A program made the position numbers and the translations under genes. DNA of 64,000 bases, from positions 124,001-188,000 of the forward strand of contig NW_004454290.1 in the NCBI RefSeq assembly GCF_000283155.1. Reading direction: 5' to 3'. The stretch is from Ceratotherium simum simum (taxonomy: Eukaryota > Chordata > Mammalia > Perissodactyla > Rhinocerotidae). Positions 23,868 through 35,986 of the stretch are shown here, piece by piece (position 1 is the first letter of the stretch; every line of letters starts with the position of its first letter). The notes under the pieces were generated by a model. It worked only from the letters and a program-made list of their open reading frames with translations. It did not search any database and had not been told where the DNA came from.

Positions 23868-23940
23868 AAATATATAAAATATATTATATAATTATAATAA
23901 AATGATAAATAATAATAAAATAATAAAATACAATAATATT
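23868..23940. repeat. AT-rich TTA/ATA-type low-complexity run
   Basis: Runs of aataataaaataataaaata and similar lie directly after the A2 stop codon. The A1 flank at 2748-2780 has only a short equivalent, so the run expanded in this copy. Confidence 0.8.
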
Positions 23941-24885
23941 TCAATTATTTAGTTTTAGAGATCCTTTCTTCCCCAAAACTTGTCTGAGAGCAACGTGGAC
24001 ATCCTTGTTTCTGAGACTGTAAACCATGGGGCTTAATAATGGAGTGACAACGGTGTACATCACTGTTACCAGCCTGACCTTGCCAGACACATACTTTGCT
24101 GTTGGCCTCAGGTAGATGTAGGAAGCACAGCCATAGTGAACAATAACAACAGTGAGGTGAGAGGCACAGGTGGAAAAAGCTTTCTGTCTGCCTTCAGCAG
24201 AGGGAATCTTTAAGATCGTCCTCAGAATGCAGAGATAAGAAACACAGAGGCATAAAAATGGTACCACAACTGCAAGAACCCCACAGATGCAGACGACAAA
24301 TTCATAAACATCTGTATTGGTGCAAGCCAGACGAATGACTGGGGTGATGTCACAGAAGTAATGGTTGACCTTGTTGGCACCACAGAAAGGGAGGCTGAAA
24401 ACTAAATTCACTAATATAAGTGAGGCCGAGAAGCCTCCAATCCCACAGGCGGCTGCCAATTTTCCACAGACCTGCCAATTCATAAGGGTGGGGTAATGCA
24501 GAGGATGGCAGATGGCAGCATAGCGATCATAACCCATCACTCCCAGTACCAGGCAGTTGTTCATAGCAAAACCCAGGAAGAAGAACATTTGAATGGCACA
24601 ACAGATGAAGGAGATTGTCCTGGCCACAGAGAGGAGATTGATGAGCATCCTGGGTAGGATGACAAATGTGTAGAAGGTCTCTGATGTTGAGAGAATGCCA
24701 AGGAAGAAGTACATTGGAGTGTGGAGATTCTGATCTTGATGGATGACACTAATGATAGTGACATTGCCACTGAGAATGACAATATAGAGGAGGAGAAAAA
24801 CCACAAAGAGGGCCAGCTGAATTTCACCAAGGCTCGAAAAACCCAGCAACAGGAATTCAGTCACCACGGTGAGGTTTTCTGCCAT
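23941..24885 (-). CDS. OR10R2: Olfactory receptor, OR10R2-like (copy A2)
   Basis: Intact class II olfactory receptor of 314 residues on the minus strand. The start is the ATG three bases after the splice acceptor (exon begins GTCATGG). It keeps the N-glycosylation site NLT at 4-6, LHTPMYFFL near 54-62, MGYDRYAAIC with DRY at 120-122, EL2 cysteines, KAFSTCASH at 235-243 and SPMVYSLRN at 285-293. Ser replaces the usual Asn of NPxxY, as in A1. It lies in the inverted arm within the island and points away from C1. Because its start region is intact, it is the better candidate for the functional OR10R2 counterpart. The subfamily comes from recalled similarity to human OR10R2. Confidence 0.95.
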   Translation of the reverse strand: MAENLTVVTEFLLLGFSSLGEIQLALFVVFLLLYIVILSGNVTIISVIHQDQNLHTPMYFFLGILSTSETFYTFVILPRMLINLLSVARTISFICCAIQMFFFLGFAMNNCLVLGVMGYDRYAAICHPLHYPTLMNWQVCGKLAAACGIGGFSASLILVNLVFSLPFCGANKVNHYFCDITPVIRLACTNTDVYEFVVCICGVLAVVVPFLCLCVSYLCILRTILKIPSAEGRQKAFSTCASHLTVVIVHYGCASYIYLRPTAKYVSGKVRLVTVMYTVVTPLLSPMVYSLRNKDVHVALRQVLGKKGSLKLNN

Positions 24886-24888
24886 GAC

Positions 24889-24912
24889 CTGCAATAAAGA
24901 GGGAAGAAGTAA
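24889..24912 (-). other. Splice acceptor of the A2 coding exon
   Basis: On the minus strand a pyrimidine-rich tract (cttcttccctctttattgcAG) ends with AG at 24889-24890, three bases before the ATG. It is conserved with A1. Confidence 0.7.
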
Positions 24913-24929
24913 GAAGTGTTCAGTACATC

Positions 24930-25312
24930 GATATAATAATCCGACGTTTGCAGTTCTGTATTCCTTTCTGGAGGTGCTAGGAAAGAATCTTGCCTTTTAC
25001 TTGCCTTTTCCAGTTTCTCGCAGCCTCTTACAACCATTGATTCATAGTCCCCCTCCTCTATCTTCAAAGCCACCAAAGTTACATCTTTTTCTCTGACTCT
25101 CTGATTCTTTCTTCCACTTTTTAGAATCCTGTGATTACATCAGACGCACTCAAATAATACAAGATAATCTCTCTATCAGAAGGTTAGAGAATTAGCAAAC
25201 AATTTTATCTTGCAGCCTTAATTCTCCTTTTTCATGTAACCTAACATATTCACAGGTTCCACGAATTAGTATATGGACACCATTGGGGGGCCATTATTCT
25301 GCCTACTACAAT
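24930..25312 (-). mobile_element. MLT1-like LTR fragment, inverted copy
   Basis: Reverse-complement counterpart of 1377-1765, with the same position and orientation relative to the OR exon. It was duplicated together with the gene. Confidence 0.65.
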
Positions 25313-25379
25313 TAGCAACAAACAATCCAAAAATGAAATAAAGAAAACAATTCTACCTGCAATATCAAAAATATGCATA

Positions 25380-26708
25380 TATATTTTTATGATTAAATTT
25401 AACAAGAGAGGTGCAAGACATATACACAGAAAACCACCAAACCTTTTTGAGAACATTAAAAAAGACTGAAATAAAGGAAAAGACGTCCATGTTCATGGGT
25501 TGTAAGACTTAATATCAGTAAGAGGCAATTCTGAGTAAACTGATCCATAAATTCAACATAAATCCTATCAAACACCAGCTTTCCTTCTAAAAATTGAAAA
25601 GATAATCGTAAAATTTATATGGAAAGATACCAGAATAGACAAAATAATTGTGAAAAAGAAGAGCAAAGATTGAGGATTTATACTTTGTATATTCAAAACT
25701 ATGTAGAGACAGTAATTAAGACAGCCTGGTACTTACATATAGTTACACATATAGATTAATGGATAGGATTGAAAGTTCAGAAATAAACACTTCAAAAGCT
25801 ATCATTATGAGAATGAAGAAGCACACTGCAGACAGAAAAAAATATATTTGCAAAATATATATCTATTAAGGAATTTGTACTCAAAAAATAAGTTATTATT
25901 ATAATAAAGTGATAAGGGAAACACACAGTTAAAATGAGCAAACACTTTAAATGGACATTTCAACGAAGTTTATCAACAGCTAATAGGTGGATGAAAATAC
26001 GCTCAACATTGTTAGTCATTAGGGAAATGCAAATTAAAACTACAAAGAGATGACTGTTCACACACACTACCATGGCTATAACTAAACAGACACTAAAAGA
26101 TGCTGGTAAGTGTAAGGAGAGACAAAAATCCTCACATATTGCTGGTGTAAATGTAAAATTATGCAGTCACTTTGGAAAATAGTTTGGCAATTTTTTACAA
26201 TAATAATCATAAACTTAATTTATGACCCAGCAATCTCATTCCTAGGAAGCTACCAAAGAGAAGACTAGCCGCACAAAGACTTTTATGCAAATATCATAGT
26301 AGCATTATTCATAAAAGCCAAAAGAGGACTATATCCAAATACCTATCAATATATGAATGAATAAACAAAAGTTGAATTCTATTCAGCAATAAAAAAAAAA
26401 AAAAGAACTAGAGGTACGTACCATATTATAAATTATCTGCAAAGATATTATACTGAGTAAAAGTAACCAAGTGCAAAAGGCTACACTGCAAATTCCATTT
26501 CTATGAAATGTCCAGTAAAAGAAAATCTATACAGGTAGAAAGTAGATTAGTTGTGACCACAGGCTAGGGGTAGAATGGGATTTGACAGAAACAGGCAAGA
26601 GGTCTGTTTTGGGGATAATCAAAATGTTCTAAAACTGGATTGTGGTGAGGATTACACAACTCTATCAACTTATACAATCAAAATACATGAATTTTTGCTA
26701 TATTAAGC
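25380..26708 (+). mobile_element. Old L1 LINE remnant, sense
   Basis: Plus-sense decayed L1 ORF2 3' part and 3' region (aaatttatatggaaaga, taggaagctaccaaagaga, ttctattcagcaataaaaa). It is the counterpart of the antisense L1 at 1-1360. No open frame is retained. Confidence 0.75.
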
Positions 26709-26759
26709 TATTTTTAAAAAGTTATTTTGGATGAAATTCATAGACAGCATATTGGTGGG

Positions 26760-27019
26760 TTTTTTTGTTTTTTTGTTTTTTTGGCTGAGGAAGACAGGCT
26801 CTGAGCTAACATCTATTGCCAATCCTCCTCCTTTTTTTTTTCCCCCAAAGCCCCAGTAGATAGTTGTATGTCATAGCTGCACATCCTTCTAGTTGCTGTA
26901 TGTGGGACGCAGCTTCAGCATGGCCGGAGAAGCCATGCGTCAGTGCGCGCCCGAGATCCGAACCCGGGCCGCCTGTAGCAGAGCGCGCACACTTAACCGC
27001 TAAGCCACGGGGCCTGCCC
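26760..27019 (-). mobile_element. ERE-type tRNA-derived SINE, reverse orientation
   Basis: On the plus strand it runs from a T-rich tail through 'ggctgaggaagacaggctct' and 'ggatccgaacccgggcc'-like B-box complement to 'taagccacggggcctgccc'. A second T run follows at 27020-27033. No clear flanking duplication could be set. Confidence 0.92.
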
Positions 27020-27033
27020 TTTTTTTTTTTTTT

Positions 27034-27949
27034 GTATATATGTCTGTTTTAATCACTAACTAGAGGTCTTTGGGGCATTAGGATCCATTTAATATTCATT
27101 ATTTTAGTCTTCCCTAGGATCTTTAAGTGTTCCTGGACACATCACAGATCTTCAAAAATATTTTGTAAAAATCATTAAAAATAATTAATTATTTGCATTT
27201 TCAGCCTGACAACATAGAGTTTACCATGCTAGTCATGCCCTATTCTGTCTCCACTCCCACTTAATATAGTCATAACTATGTACAAAAAAAGAAGAGAAGA
27301 TTGTATACTTGAATGGAGAGTTGGGAGATAGGGTCTATCAAATTCAATACAGATAGATTGAGTTAAGATTGTGAATTATAACTGTCTCACTTGTTCCCTT
27401 TTTCGAACAACTACAATACTGATTTTCAACATATTCAAACTGATGGGACCAAATGACACGTTATCTGTATTTATATACAGAATAACCGCTTTCTGAAGTC
27501 ACCAAAATTATCCCTACCACCTTTCTCTTTCATTTCTCTTATCCATCATCATCCCTATTTATAGATACACATGGTGTCCACCATACCTCATAGAAAACAT
27601 AGTCTATGATAGAATCATTGAGTTCTGATACATAAACTACTTTTAGAAAAAACAGCGTACATGGGTCATGGGGCCACAAAAAGCAATGTAAGTTGGGGTC
27701 AGGGATTTGAAAGTTTTTTTTTCTGTAGTAAAAAAAGCAAAGAAACATGAACTACTTTTGATTTTCTAGAAGAATAATTCAAATACAAATAGTCAGGGAA
27801 AACAAGAACACTTTTTAGCCATAAAGAATCCCATTAAGTAAATTATCTTAGATCAATTGTGTTCTATTTATAGCACATCTACACCTCCCCTCAAATTCTA
27901 AAAGGTAGGAATAAAGAATTTTTTAAATTTCCTTTTTATTCAATGTGTT
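27034..27949. other. Non-coding, single copy in the window
   Basis: No gene and no clear repeat are recognised. Confidence 0.5.
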
Positions 27950-28948
27950 AACAAGTATTCATGTGGGAGAAATCATTCTTTGATCAGGGTTAGGAAAACG
28001 GTAAAAGGCCAAAGCAACATAAGATAAAACATGCAGGAACAAACAGAAAGAGAGAATAAACCTAAAGACTTGAAAAAGAATCAAATCATGCAAATATATA
28101 ATAAAGTTCAGCAAATGACAACTGCACAACAAAATATAACAAAAGAAAAAACCAAGAGAAAAACAGCCACAAACATAAGAAAACTCTGGCAAAACTGATG
28201 AACATTAGTTAAATATATTTAAATGAAATAGAAAAATACTTTAATTAGGATTAAACAGAAAGTAACAGACATAGAAGAAATACAGAGCAGATTCAACATG
28301 CAACATACTGGAGTCCTTATTAGAAAAACCTAATATTTAAAAGCATTAAAGAAAGCTTCCTTGAAATAAAAGACCTGCAACTATACATTCAAATGATTAT
28401 TCTTCCTTTATCCTTTTCATATTCTTGACTGTCCAAATATTCAGGAAAACTGATTAAAAACAGTCAAGTCTAAGACATATCCAAGTCCAACTATCATAAT
28501 TAAATATGAAGAAAAATTACCTGTGCCTTTGAATAAAAATTTTCATCACTAACAATAAAAAGAAAATCAGGTGGAAATCATACATTTTGGCAGCAATATA
28601 AAATACATGATGAATGTTGGGATTTTTAAGAAATTCAAGGAAAGAAAATTTGACCAAGAATTTTTATAACAGACATACTGTCCTTGGGTATTAAAGATAT
28701 AAAAAAAATAGTTTTAAATGTACTAACGCTTCGGGAATATGAAAACACTCTCTTTTCTTGATGACGTCACTAGGCGAAGAGTTCTATTTATCAAGAGTTG
28801 TCTGGAGGGTCTTGTAACCAAGGAACAGGTAGTGGACATGGAATAAATACACCTACTGGAGACCTAAGACCCAAACAAGTGGGAAAAAAGATGAAAACAT
28901 ACTACATAAATGGTAATATTTAAGTAACACATTTAAAACATAAGTTAG

Positions 28949-29178
28949 GGGCCAGCCTTCTGGCGTAGCAATGAAGTGTGCATGCTCCGCTGCTGGCAGC
29001 CCGGGCTCGGATCCCAGGCGTGCACTGACCCATTGCTTGTCAGGCCATGCTGTGGCGGCGTCCCATATAAAGTGGAGAAAGATGGGACTCCAGTATGTTG
29101 CCCCAGTCTTCCTCAAAAAAAAGAGGAGGATTGACATGGATGTTAGCCTAGGGCTGATCTTCCTCACACACACACAAA
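28949..29178 (+). mobile_element. ERE-type tRNA-derived SINE
   Basis: It begins gggccagccttctggcgtag and has the ERE body ('caggccatgctgtggcggc', 'gggctgatcttcctcac'). It is flanked by aaaacataagttag (28935-28948) and aaaacataagatag (29179-29192), a 14-base target duplication with one mismatch. Confidence 0.93.
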
Positions 29179-31081
29179 AAAACATAAGATAGGAATGAAG
29201 TGAGAAATTGGGAAGTAGGAAAAGCTTACTTCTTGCTGCATAAATAATAGATGAGACTCAATGGCCATCATTTAAAATTGATCAAATACGAAATGCCTAT
29301 GAAAAACAGACTAAAGGTTTAAAAAATCAGGCATACTCTTAAAGCAGAACTTAACTCTATGCAATACATAAGACACAACTATAACAAAATAATTCAGAAA
29401 GGCTGAAAAATAAGGAGAAAGGAAATTATACCCAGCACACAGAAACCAAAAAAGCAAGTGTAATCTTGATGTTTGACAATTTAAAGTTCAAACCAGGAAC
29501 ATTACATGAACAACAACAAAAACAGTGGCTAAAGATACTTTTAATGATAACAGCAACAACTCATAATGAAATTGTAATAGATATGAATGTTCGTCCCCCC
29601 AAAAAACACAGGCGCTACCTTCATAATTAAGAAGCTATAAAGTATTTACAAGGAGAAACAGGCAGACATGCTAATAAACTTTAGTAAACCACTTAACTTT
29701 AACTTTAATAAACCACTCTGTTTACAACAGATTGAGAAGAAAATTATACCTAAGCATTTAAGAGACCAAACCAACAAAATCAGTAAAGTTATCCTGTAGG
29801 TATATATTGAACTTGTATTTCAATAAAAGAGTATTCACGTTTTTTTCAAGACACATAAAATATTTACGAATATTGAATATTAAGTCACAATGAAAACTTC
29901 AGTCAATGTCACAAAATGGAAAAGATACAAACAGTATACCCTAATCTCAATATAACAAATTATTAATGGGTAATAAAACAAAAAGGATCTTCCACCTGAT
30001 AATTTTAATATATTATTAAACAACTGTTGGGTCAAGGGTAAATACAAAGTAAAATAAAATAAGTTTTAGAAAATAATATCGATTATACTCTACATATTAG
30101 AGCTAAGTTGAAAGCAGTGATGAGAGGAAATTTAAAGCTTAATTAAACATACAAATGAAAATTTAAAAAATAATAATCATTACAAAACATCAGAAAGTAA
30201 AAAATAGAACAACAAATTAAGGAGAAATACAAAGGAAAAAATAATAAAAATAAATTTTAAAATAATGATGTGGAAAAAGAGAAAAACAATGGAATACATG
30301 CATGCATGCACACATATGTTACCTCTTTGGAAAAACTAGACAAAATGTACAAACTACTACTAGTTTATGCAGAAAAAGTAAAAGAAAGTGTAAATATGCA
30401 TAGTACAAAATGGCAAAGAATATAACCATTTCAAGGAAGAAATTTTGAAATTTCATAATAGAATCATTTGTACAAATCTTTCAAAGAAATTTGGAAGTCT
30501 AGATGAAATGAATAATTTTCTAGAAAAGTAATTCCCTGATGTGATTCAGTAAAAACCAAAATAGCTATATAGGGAATTTTCTTCAAAGAAATAGAGGATA
30601 TTATCATAGAGCTACCCCTCAAATAAGACACTATGCCAGTACTTTTTCACAGAGAATTTAAACAAACCTTAAAACATGAGGTGATCTCAATGCCATCTAA
30701 ACTGTTTTGACATATAATAGTAACTCAGTAGACCTTTTTTAAGAAATAGAAAGAGTTTAGATCATCAACTCACATAGTGTTGAGAAGCTCTTGTGGAGAT
30801 GTCAGTAATATGCAAAATACTTTAAAGTATGAGAAAAAATATATCACCAGGTTGAAAACTTGAAAAACTAAGCTTCAAGATAATGACAGATTATCAAAGA
30901 GTAGTAAATAACCAGTAATTTTACTGTATAAAATTAAATATTTATTTGCAACAAAAGCACAGTCAGAAATATAAGAAAACAAACAAAATGGAATGTTACC
31001 AAAAATATTATCAAAATTTTAATACTAATATAAAACACTACAAACTAATCGAGAAAATAACTAAACTCTAAAGTAGAAAAC

Positions 31082-31133
31082 AGCATACAGTTTATAAAAT
31101 AGGAATAAGCATACAGTCTATAAAATAGGAATA
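31082..31133. repeat. Two-copy 26-base tandem repeat
   Basis: The unit agcatacagtttataaaata plus ggaata at 31082-31107 is followed directly by 31108-31133 with one mismatch. Confidence 0.9.
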
Positions 31134-31562
31134 AAGTACATTAAACATATAAAAATTTGTTTCAGTTCATTTAAAACGTACTCCAAATTAAAAGTAAACT
31201 GAGAGAACCTTTAGACTCATCAAATTAGCAGTGTTGATATGCACCATATTACGGGCAACTTGTTAGTTGGATCTTAAATTGGTTATAAACTTAGGTAAAG
31301 AAAATTAGCAAAATGTCTTTGGCTTAATTTTGTGGGTTAACTAGGAGTTATTCTAAAATCTAATGGTGTCTCAGTCATTGTTTAAAATTATTCCAAAATG
31401 GTTGACTAGTGCCTAGGGATTAAAATTGTGTTTTTCATTGTGGATCTTGCAATGCATCAAAGTCATAAATTCTGACTGTGCAGAGCTATGATGATAGGCA
31501 TGGACTCTTGGGTAAATCTAGGATACCCTGGAAATAATTTTTTAAAAATAAACATATGATGA

Positions 31563-31826
31563 GGGGCAGGCCCGGTGGCGCAAGTGGTTGAGTGCACATG
31601 CTCTGCTGCGGTGGCCTGGGGTTCGTCAGTTCGGATCCTGGGCGCACACAGACGCACTGCTTGGCGGGCCATGCTGTGGTGGCGTGCCATGTAAAGTGGA
31701 GGAGGATGGGCACAGATGTTAGCCCAGGGCCAGTCTTCTTCAGCAAAAAAAAAAAAAAAAGAGAGAGAGAGAGAGAAGGATTGGTAGGTGTTAGCAAAGG
31801 GCTGATCTTCCTCACAAAAAAGAAAA
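31563..31826 (+). mobile_element. ERE-type tRNA-derived SINE
   Basis: It begins ggggcaggcccggtggcgca and carries a B-box-like cagttcggatcctgg. It is internally lengthened by an A run plus (GA)n at about 31746-31776. The flanks aacatatgatg (31551-31561) and aatgtatgatg (31827-31837) are an imperfect target duplication. Confidence 0.92.
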
Positions 31827-32074
31827 AATGTATGATGTGGGGAAAAATGGAAACTTAACAAAATATGTCAAGACCCTTGAATATATTCATCCAATTTGTT
31901 CCAGTAATTCTATTTTTGGAAAATTACTCTACTAACAGATTTATGCATAAAGATGTATTTATAATAAGGAACATTTGGAACTCATAATACAAATTTTTGT
32001 TAGGTGTTTGTATTAGGTTGCAGAAATATAGTATTGTTTCATAGATGTGAGTATGGAACCTGGGGGCAGTAAAC

Positions 32075-32265
32075 TTGGATTTGGATCTCAATTCTACTAT
32101 TCACTGATTGTGTGGCTTTTAACAATTTACTTAACCTCTCCATGTTACAGTGTTCTCATCTGGGAAATGGGCTGTTGTGAGGATAAATGTGCTAGCATAT
32201 GTAAAGTACTTTAAAGTACCTGCTACATAAGAAGGGCTGTATCAGTGGTATTATTTTCCACTAGA
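32075..32265 (+). mobile_element. MIR SINE
   Basis: It shows the MIR order: 'ggatctcaattctactattc', 'cttaacctctccatg', 'tctgggaaatgggctgttgt', 'taaagtacctgctacataag'. It is an ancient, mutated copy. Confidence 0.8.
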
Positions 32266-32269
32266 AAAA

Positions 32270-34757
32270 CTATTATTTTTCTTGCTAGGCTCTTTTGTTT
32301 CTAAATGAATCAGTCATTATAAGACAGTGATTTTGAAACTTTATGCCTATTCCATCACTGAGATTATATAAGCAAGTTAGTGGTCAACACTAGCAGTTTT
32401 AAAACCCAAATAGAGTAGATGAGAGAAGGAGAGAAGATATTCAGGAAGAAGCACACAAAGTATGAGTAGCTCTTGCTTCAAGTGAGTCTTTCGTTTCAGT
32501 CTGTGTGTGTGTATGTGCCTATGCCTGCTGAGTGGCAATTAAATTATATTTCTCACTTTGTCTTGCAGGTAGAACTAAGAACATAGAATATACAACACAG
32601 TGGCTGACAGCTTTGTTGGAAAATGAACTTTCTTTACCTCTTCAAGCCCCCTGACTCCCATATCTGGTGTTTTTGACAAGACTAATTCTTCTCTAGAGGC
32701 AGAACTCTGGAATCTGAAGAGATTCAGTGTTTCTAAAAGAAAAATAAATATCCGTGGTACTCTTTTATTTTCAACAATGTTTGTCTTTCCTCTTTCATAG
32801 TAGGGCCTGAGAGGGGAAATTAGAAGAATCAAATCTGTTCAAGGCAAGAGTCTATAATATTTTTTTCCTCCAATGATTTGGTCTAAGAAGAGCAATTGGA
32901 AGAGATGATTCTCAAGAGTTATTTGGGCAGCAAGCATACGGAGGTTGAGAAAGAGAGGCATGGCAGTTCAGATACAGACAACAGCTTGGACAAGGTGGCA
33001 AGAAATAGGAGAATAAATAGCAAAGTGAGTATTGACATAGTTCAACTGGGAAGAAGTGGTAAATGCAGGGACATTAAAATTTACATTTAACCAAGTATCT
33101 TTTACTCAAAACCCTATAAAATCTCTGAAAACTTTATAATATTCCAAAATCTTTATGAGAAAGAAAAAAGGCTCGTGACAATTTGGTTTCTCACTACACT
33201 CAAAACTCATCTCTTCCAGCTCCCAGATTTTATCCCGATATTTTAATCACATGGAACTTCTTTATGTATTTCACTGAGCATGCAGTGAGCCATGTCATAT
33301 CACAGCAATGCCTTTTCCTGGGTTCAGGCCGATCTTCTGATCTCTTAGGAAAAAGCAAATCATTTGCTATCAAGGCAGGTTCCCATAGTCCTTCTTTCAA
33401 TTGGACAAATATTTATTGGGTACACACTAAGTTGCAGCCACTCCATTAGGTGTTTGAGATATATGCATAAACAAAATAAAGATCCTTGCCCTTATGGAAC
33501 ACGTATGCTAGAACTTCTCACATTTTATATAATTCTGGATAACGTTCTCTGGTGCCTGGGAGAATTAGAGATCTTAGAAGGCAGACACCACGTTGTTGTT
33601 CATTTGACAAACTTTATGTGCCAGGCACAATGTATTCACAGGCATCTCTCTAACCTCGTCATCCTTACAGTTCCCAGCAAATAGCATATATTCAAAATGT
33701 ATGTGAGAAAATCAATAACTGAACAAATTAATACATGAACAAATCGTTGTAACTGGTTTGTTGTCATTTGTCATGTAACTGGTAAAGATACTTCCAGTGA
33801 GCAAAGGAGGCCAGAGAAAGATTTATATTATGAAGAAAGCACTAGATATGAAGGCACAAATTCACATTCTCCTTTCAGCATTTTCTTTGAGTAAATAATT
33901 TACTCTTCCTGAGTCTTAATTTTCTCCTCTGCAATTTGGGATATTCTGAGGGTTAATGGGCAGTGTAAGTAAAAAAATGTAGCCCGGAAGTACACATAAG
34001 AGCCTTAATTTAATATTCCCTTCAGAGATTGATAGCGTGGATACTTATGACCATTCTGCAATATCTGTAATGTTTTCCTTTTTTCTTAACCTTAAGACCT
34101 CAACCTGAGCACTATCTTGTCTCCCCATGAGGCTACTTTGCATATTATCACCCCTCAGTCCTTCACTATCATGTACACTTAGACCACAATTCTCAAAATA
34201 TCTTCAACAATTTCTAAATTGAACGTAAGATGAAAAGCATAACTAGTTATCATCTTTGAGATGACATAATGTGCTATAAGATTGTAGATAATTTAATGAC
34301 TCTTTTTCTTGACTATGAAACAAAGAACCAAGTCATCAATGCGAGCGAGTTCCATGTTCCCAACAATGCAAGTCCTGGGGTACAGTGGAATGCAGTCATC
34401 CTGTCTCCTAACCATGGCCCAAGGCCTTTAAGGATATGTCCAAGTAATTTGTCACAAACAGCACCACTCTCAGTATATGACAGATATTCCTCTCATTCTC
34501 TTAAAAATTTTCAAACTAATAACAGAAGAATCACCTCACTCCTAGGAACGATGCTCATTGTGCCTCTTCTGAATGGCCTGCCCCAGCTACAACTCTAATG
34601 AGTCTTATTAAAAGTCATTTTTCTGGTCATTAGCATTAGTGTAGATGCCCTGCTGGGTAATTTCACTACCCAGCACCCTAGGGAGCCATTATCACATTGC
34701 TCTTGATAGATGTCCTGCCTTCCCTTAATTAGAAACTGATCCAAGGTGAAAATGGAC
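32270..34757. other. Non-coding region of the island with L2/MIR-class traces
   Basis: No gene is seen. 33405-33510 and 33560-33740 look like decayed L2/MIR-class sequence (tatttattgggtacacacta; tgccaggcacaatgtattc). The rest is not recognised. Confidence 0.45.
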
Positions 34758-34781
34758 CTGGAAGCTCTCTCTCTCTCTCTC

Positions 34782-35086
34782 TTTTTTTTTTTTTTTTTTG
34801 TGAGGAAGATCAGCCCTGAGCTAACATCCGTGCTAATCCACCTCTTTTTGCTGAGGAAGACCGGCTCTGAGCTAACATCTATTGCCAATCCTCCTCCTTT
34901 TTTTTTTTTTCCCCCCAGAGCCCCAGTAGATAGTTGTACGCTATAGTTGCACATCCTGCTAGTTGCTGTATGTGGGCCGCGGCCCCAGCAAGGCCGAACA
35001 AGCGGTGCATCAGTGCGCGCCTGGGATCCGAACCCGGGCCGCCAGTAGCGGAGCACGAACTTAACTGCTAAGCCACGGGGCCGGCT
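34782..35086 (-). mobile_element. ERE-type tRNA-derived SINE, reverse orientation
   Basis: A poly-T end (34782-34799) is followed by 'tgaggaagatcagccctgag', a repeated 'ctgaggaagaccggctctga' half and the 5' end 'gccacggggccggct'. It is flanked by a perfect 13-base duplication ctggaagctctct at 34758-34770 and 35087-35099. The left flank is extended by a (CT)n run. Confidence 0.94.
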
Positions 35087-35099
35087 CTGGAAGCTCTCT

Positions 35100-35740
35100 T
35101 GCAAAAAGATAAACCATGCAATAGGCTAGGGGAATTCGTTAGTTTCCTATTTTAGACACCCTAGTGAAGTGACTCATTAGAAACCTGGGGGCTACTGAAC
35201 ACTATCAACAGAAAAGTCCTTTTAGCCCCCTCCCGTGGGCCTCCTTCTGCAGTTCCTGCTTTTCATCCTTTGCTTGGAGTGCTTTTCCATCCTGCACTCC
35301 AGCCTCTATTTCAAATGAGAGGAGTATGTTTTGAGAAATGACAGAACAATGGACTGGCATAGATCCAGCAGTGAGAGAAGCAAAAATCAAATCTGGGGGA
35401 TGCAATGCAGTGTGAAATTACTCAGTTGCAGGACCCAGAAACACCATGTATGTATTTACTCATTTAAAAAGCGTATATGAAGTTCTCACTTCTATCATGA
35501 AATGCGTTACAATCAGGTGGTGTGGGCTTAAAGAATGACATTCATCCTTAGGAAATTCTTTGCCTCCTCCCCATGGAGGAGGCAAAGAAAGCACTGACTC
35601 AGTATGCCATGATGGGGGGCTATGAGAGGATATGAATATGAGATATGCATGTCTCTGTGAGAGCATATGGAAAAGAAATGTGACTTACATTATAGAGGTT
35701 AATAAAACCTTCTTACAGGAGCTTATGCTTATGTGAATTC
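35100..35740. other. Non-coding end of the island
   Basis: Single copy in this window and without a recognised gene. Block C begins at 35741. Confidence 0.5.
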
Positions 35741-35956
35741 TTGAAATCTGAGTAGTAGGTAGACAAAAAAATGAGAAAGAATAAATTTCAGGAAAATATG
35801 GAATAATGTATGTAAAAGTGAGGAGGCATGAAACAGAACACCATTTGGAACAGCAAGTTCTTTGGTTAAGGAATTAAAATCTACCTTCAGATCTGTTAGC
35901 AGCTATTGGAGGATTTATAAGCTGGGACATTGTCTGATGAAATTTTCATTTAGAAA

Positions 35957-35986
35957 GATGATGATGATGACATTGATGATGATGAT
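35957..35986. repeat. (GAT)n microsatellite
   Basis: Interrupted GAT repeats. The equivalent in block C copy 2 is at 56143-56168. Confidence 0.8.

Larger units (their letters stand above)
21055..26708. repeat. Right arm of the inverted duplication (A2 unit)
   Basis: This is the reverse complement of 1-5630, including L1, LTR, OR gene and 3' flank. The inner edge is sharp: 'tggagcagagacaag' at 21055 pairs with the sequence ending at 5630. The outer edge is at least 26708, where the left arm runs off the window. Confidence 0.92.
27950..31220 (+). mobile_element. Ancient L1/HAL1-like sequence, heavily decayed
   Basis: A-rich plus strand. Segments recall L1 ORF1/ORF2, for example 'aagcagtgatgagaggaaat', 'acaacaaattaaggagaaat' and 'ttcacagagaatttaaacaa'. 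No frame longer than about 110 codons survives. An ERE interrupts it at 28949-29178. It may be more than one element. Confidence 0.45.
17325..35740. other. 18.4-kb island present only between B1 and C1
   Basis: The island lies between the end of block B copy 1 and the start of block C copy 1. In the second set of blocks, B2 and C2 are joined directly at about 55926 without it. It contains the inverted A2 unit, a partial direct copy (20282-21048), a Tigger-like element, decayed L1/HAL1 sequence, one MIR and four EREs. Confidence 0.8.
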
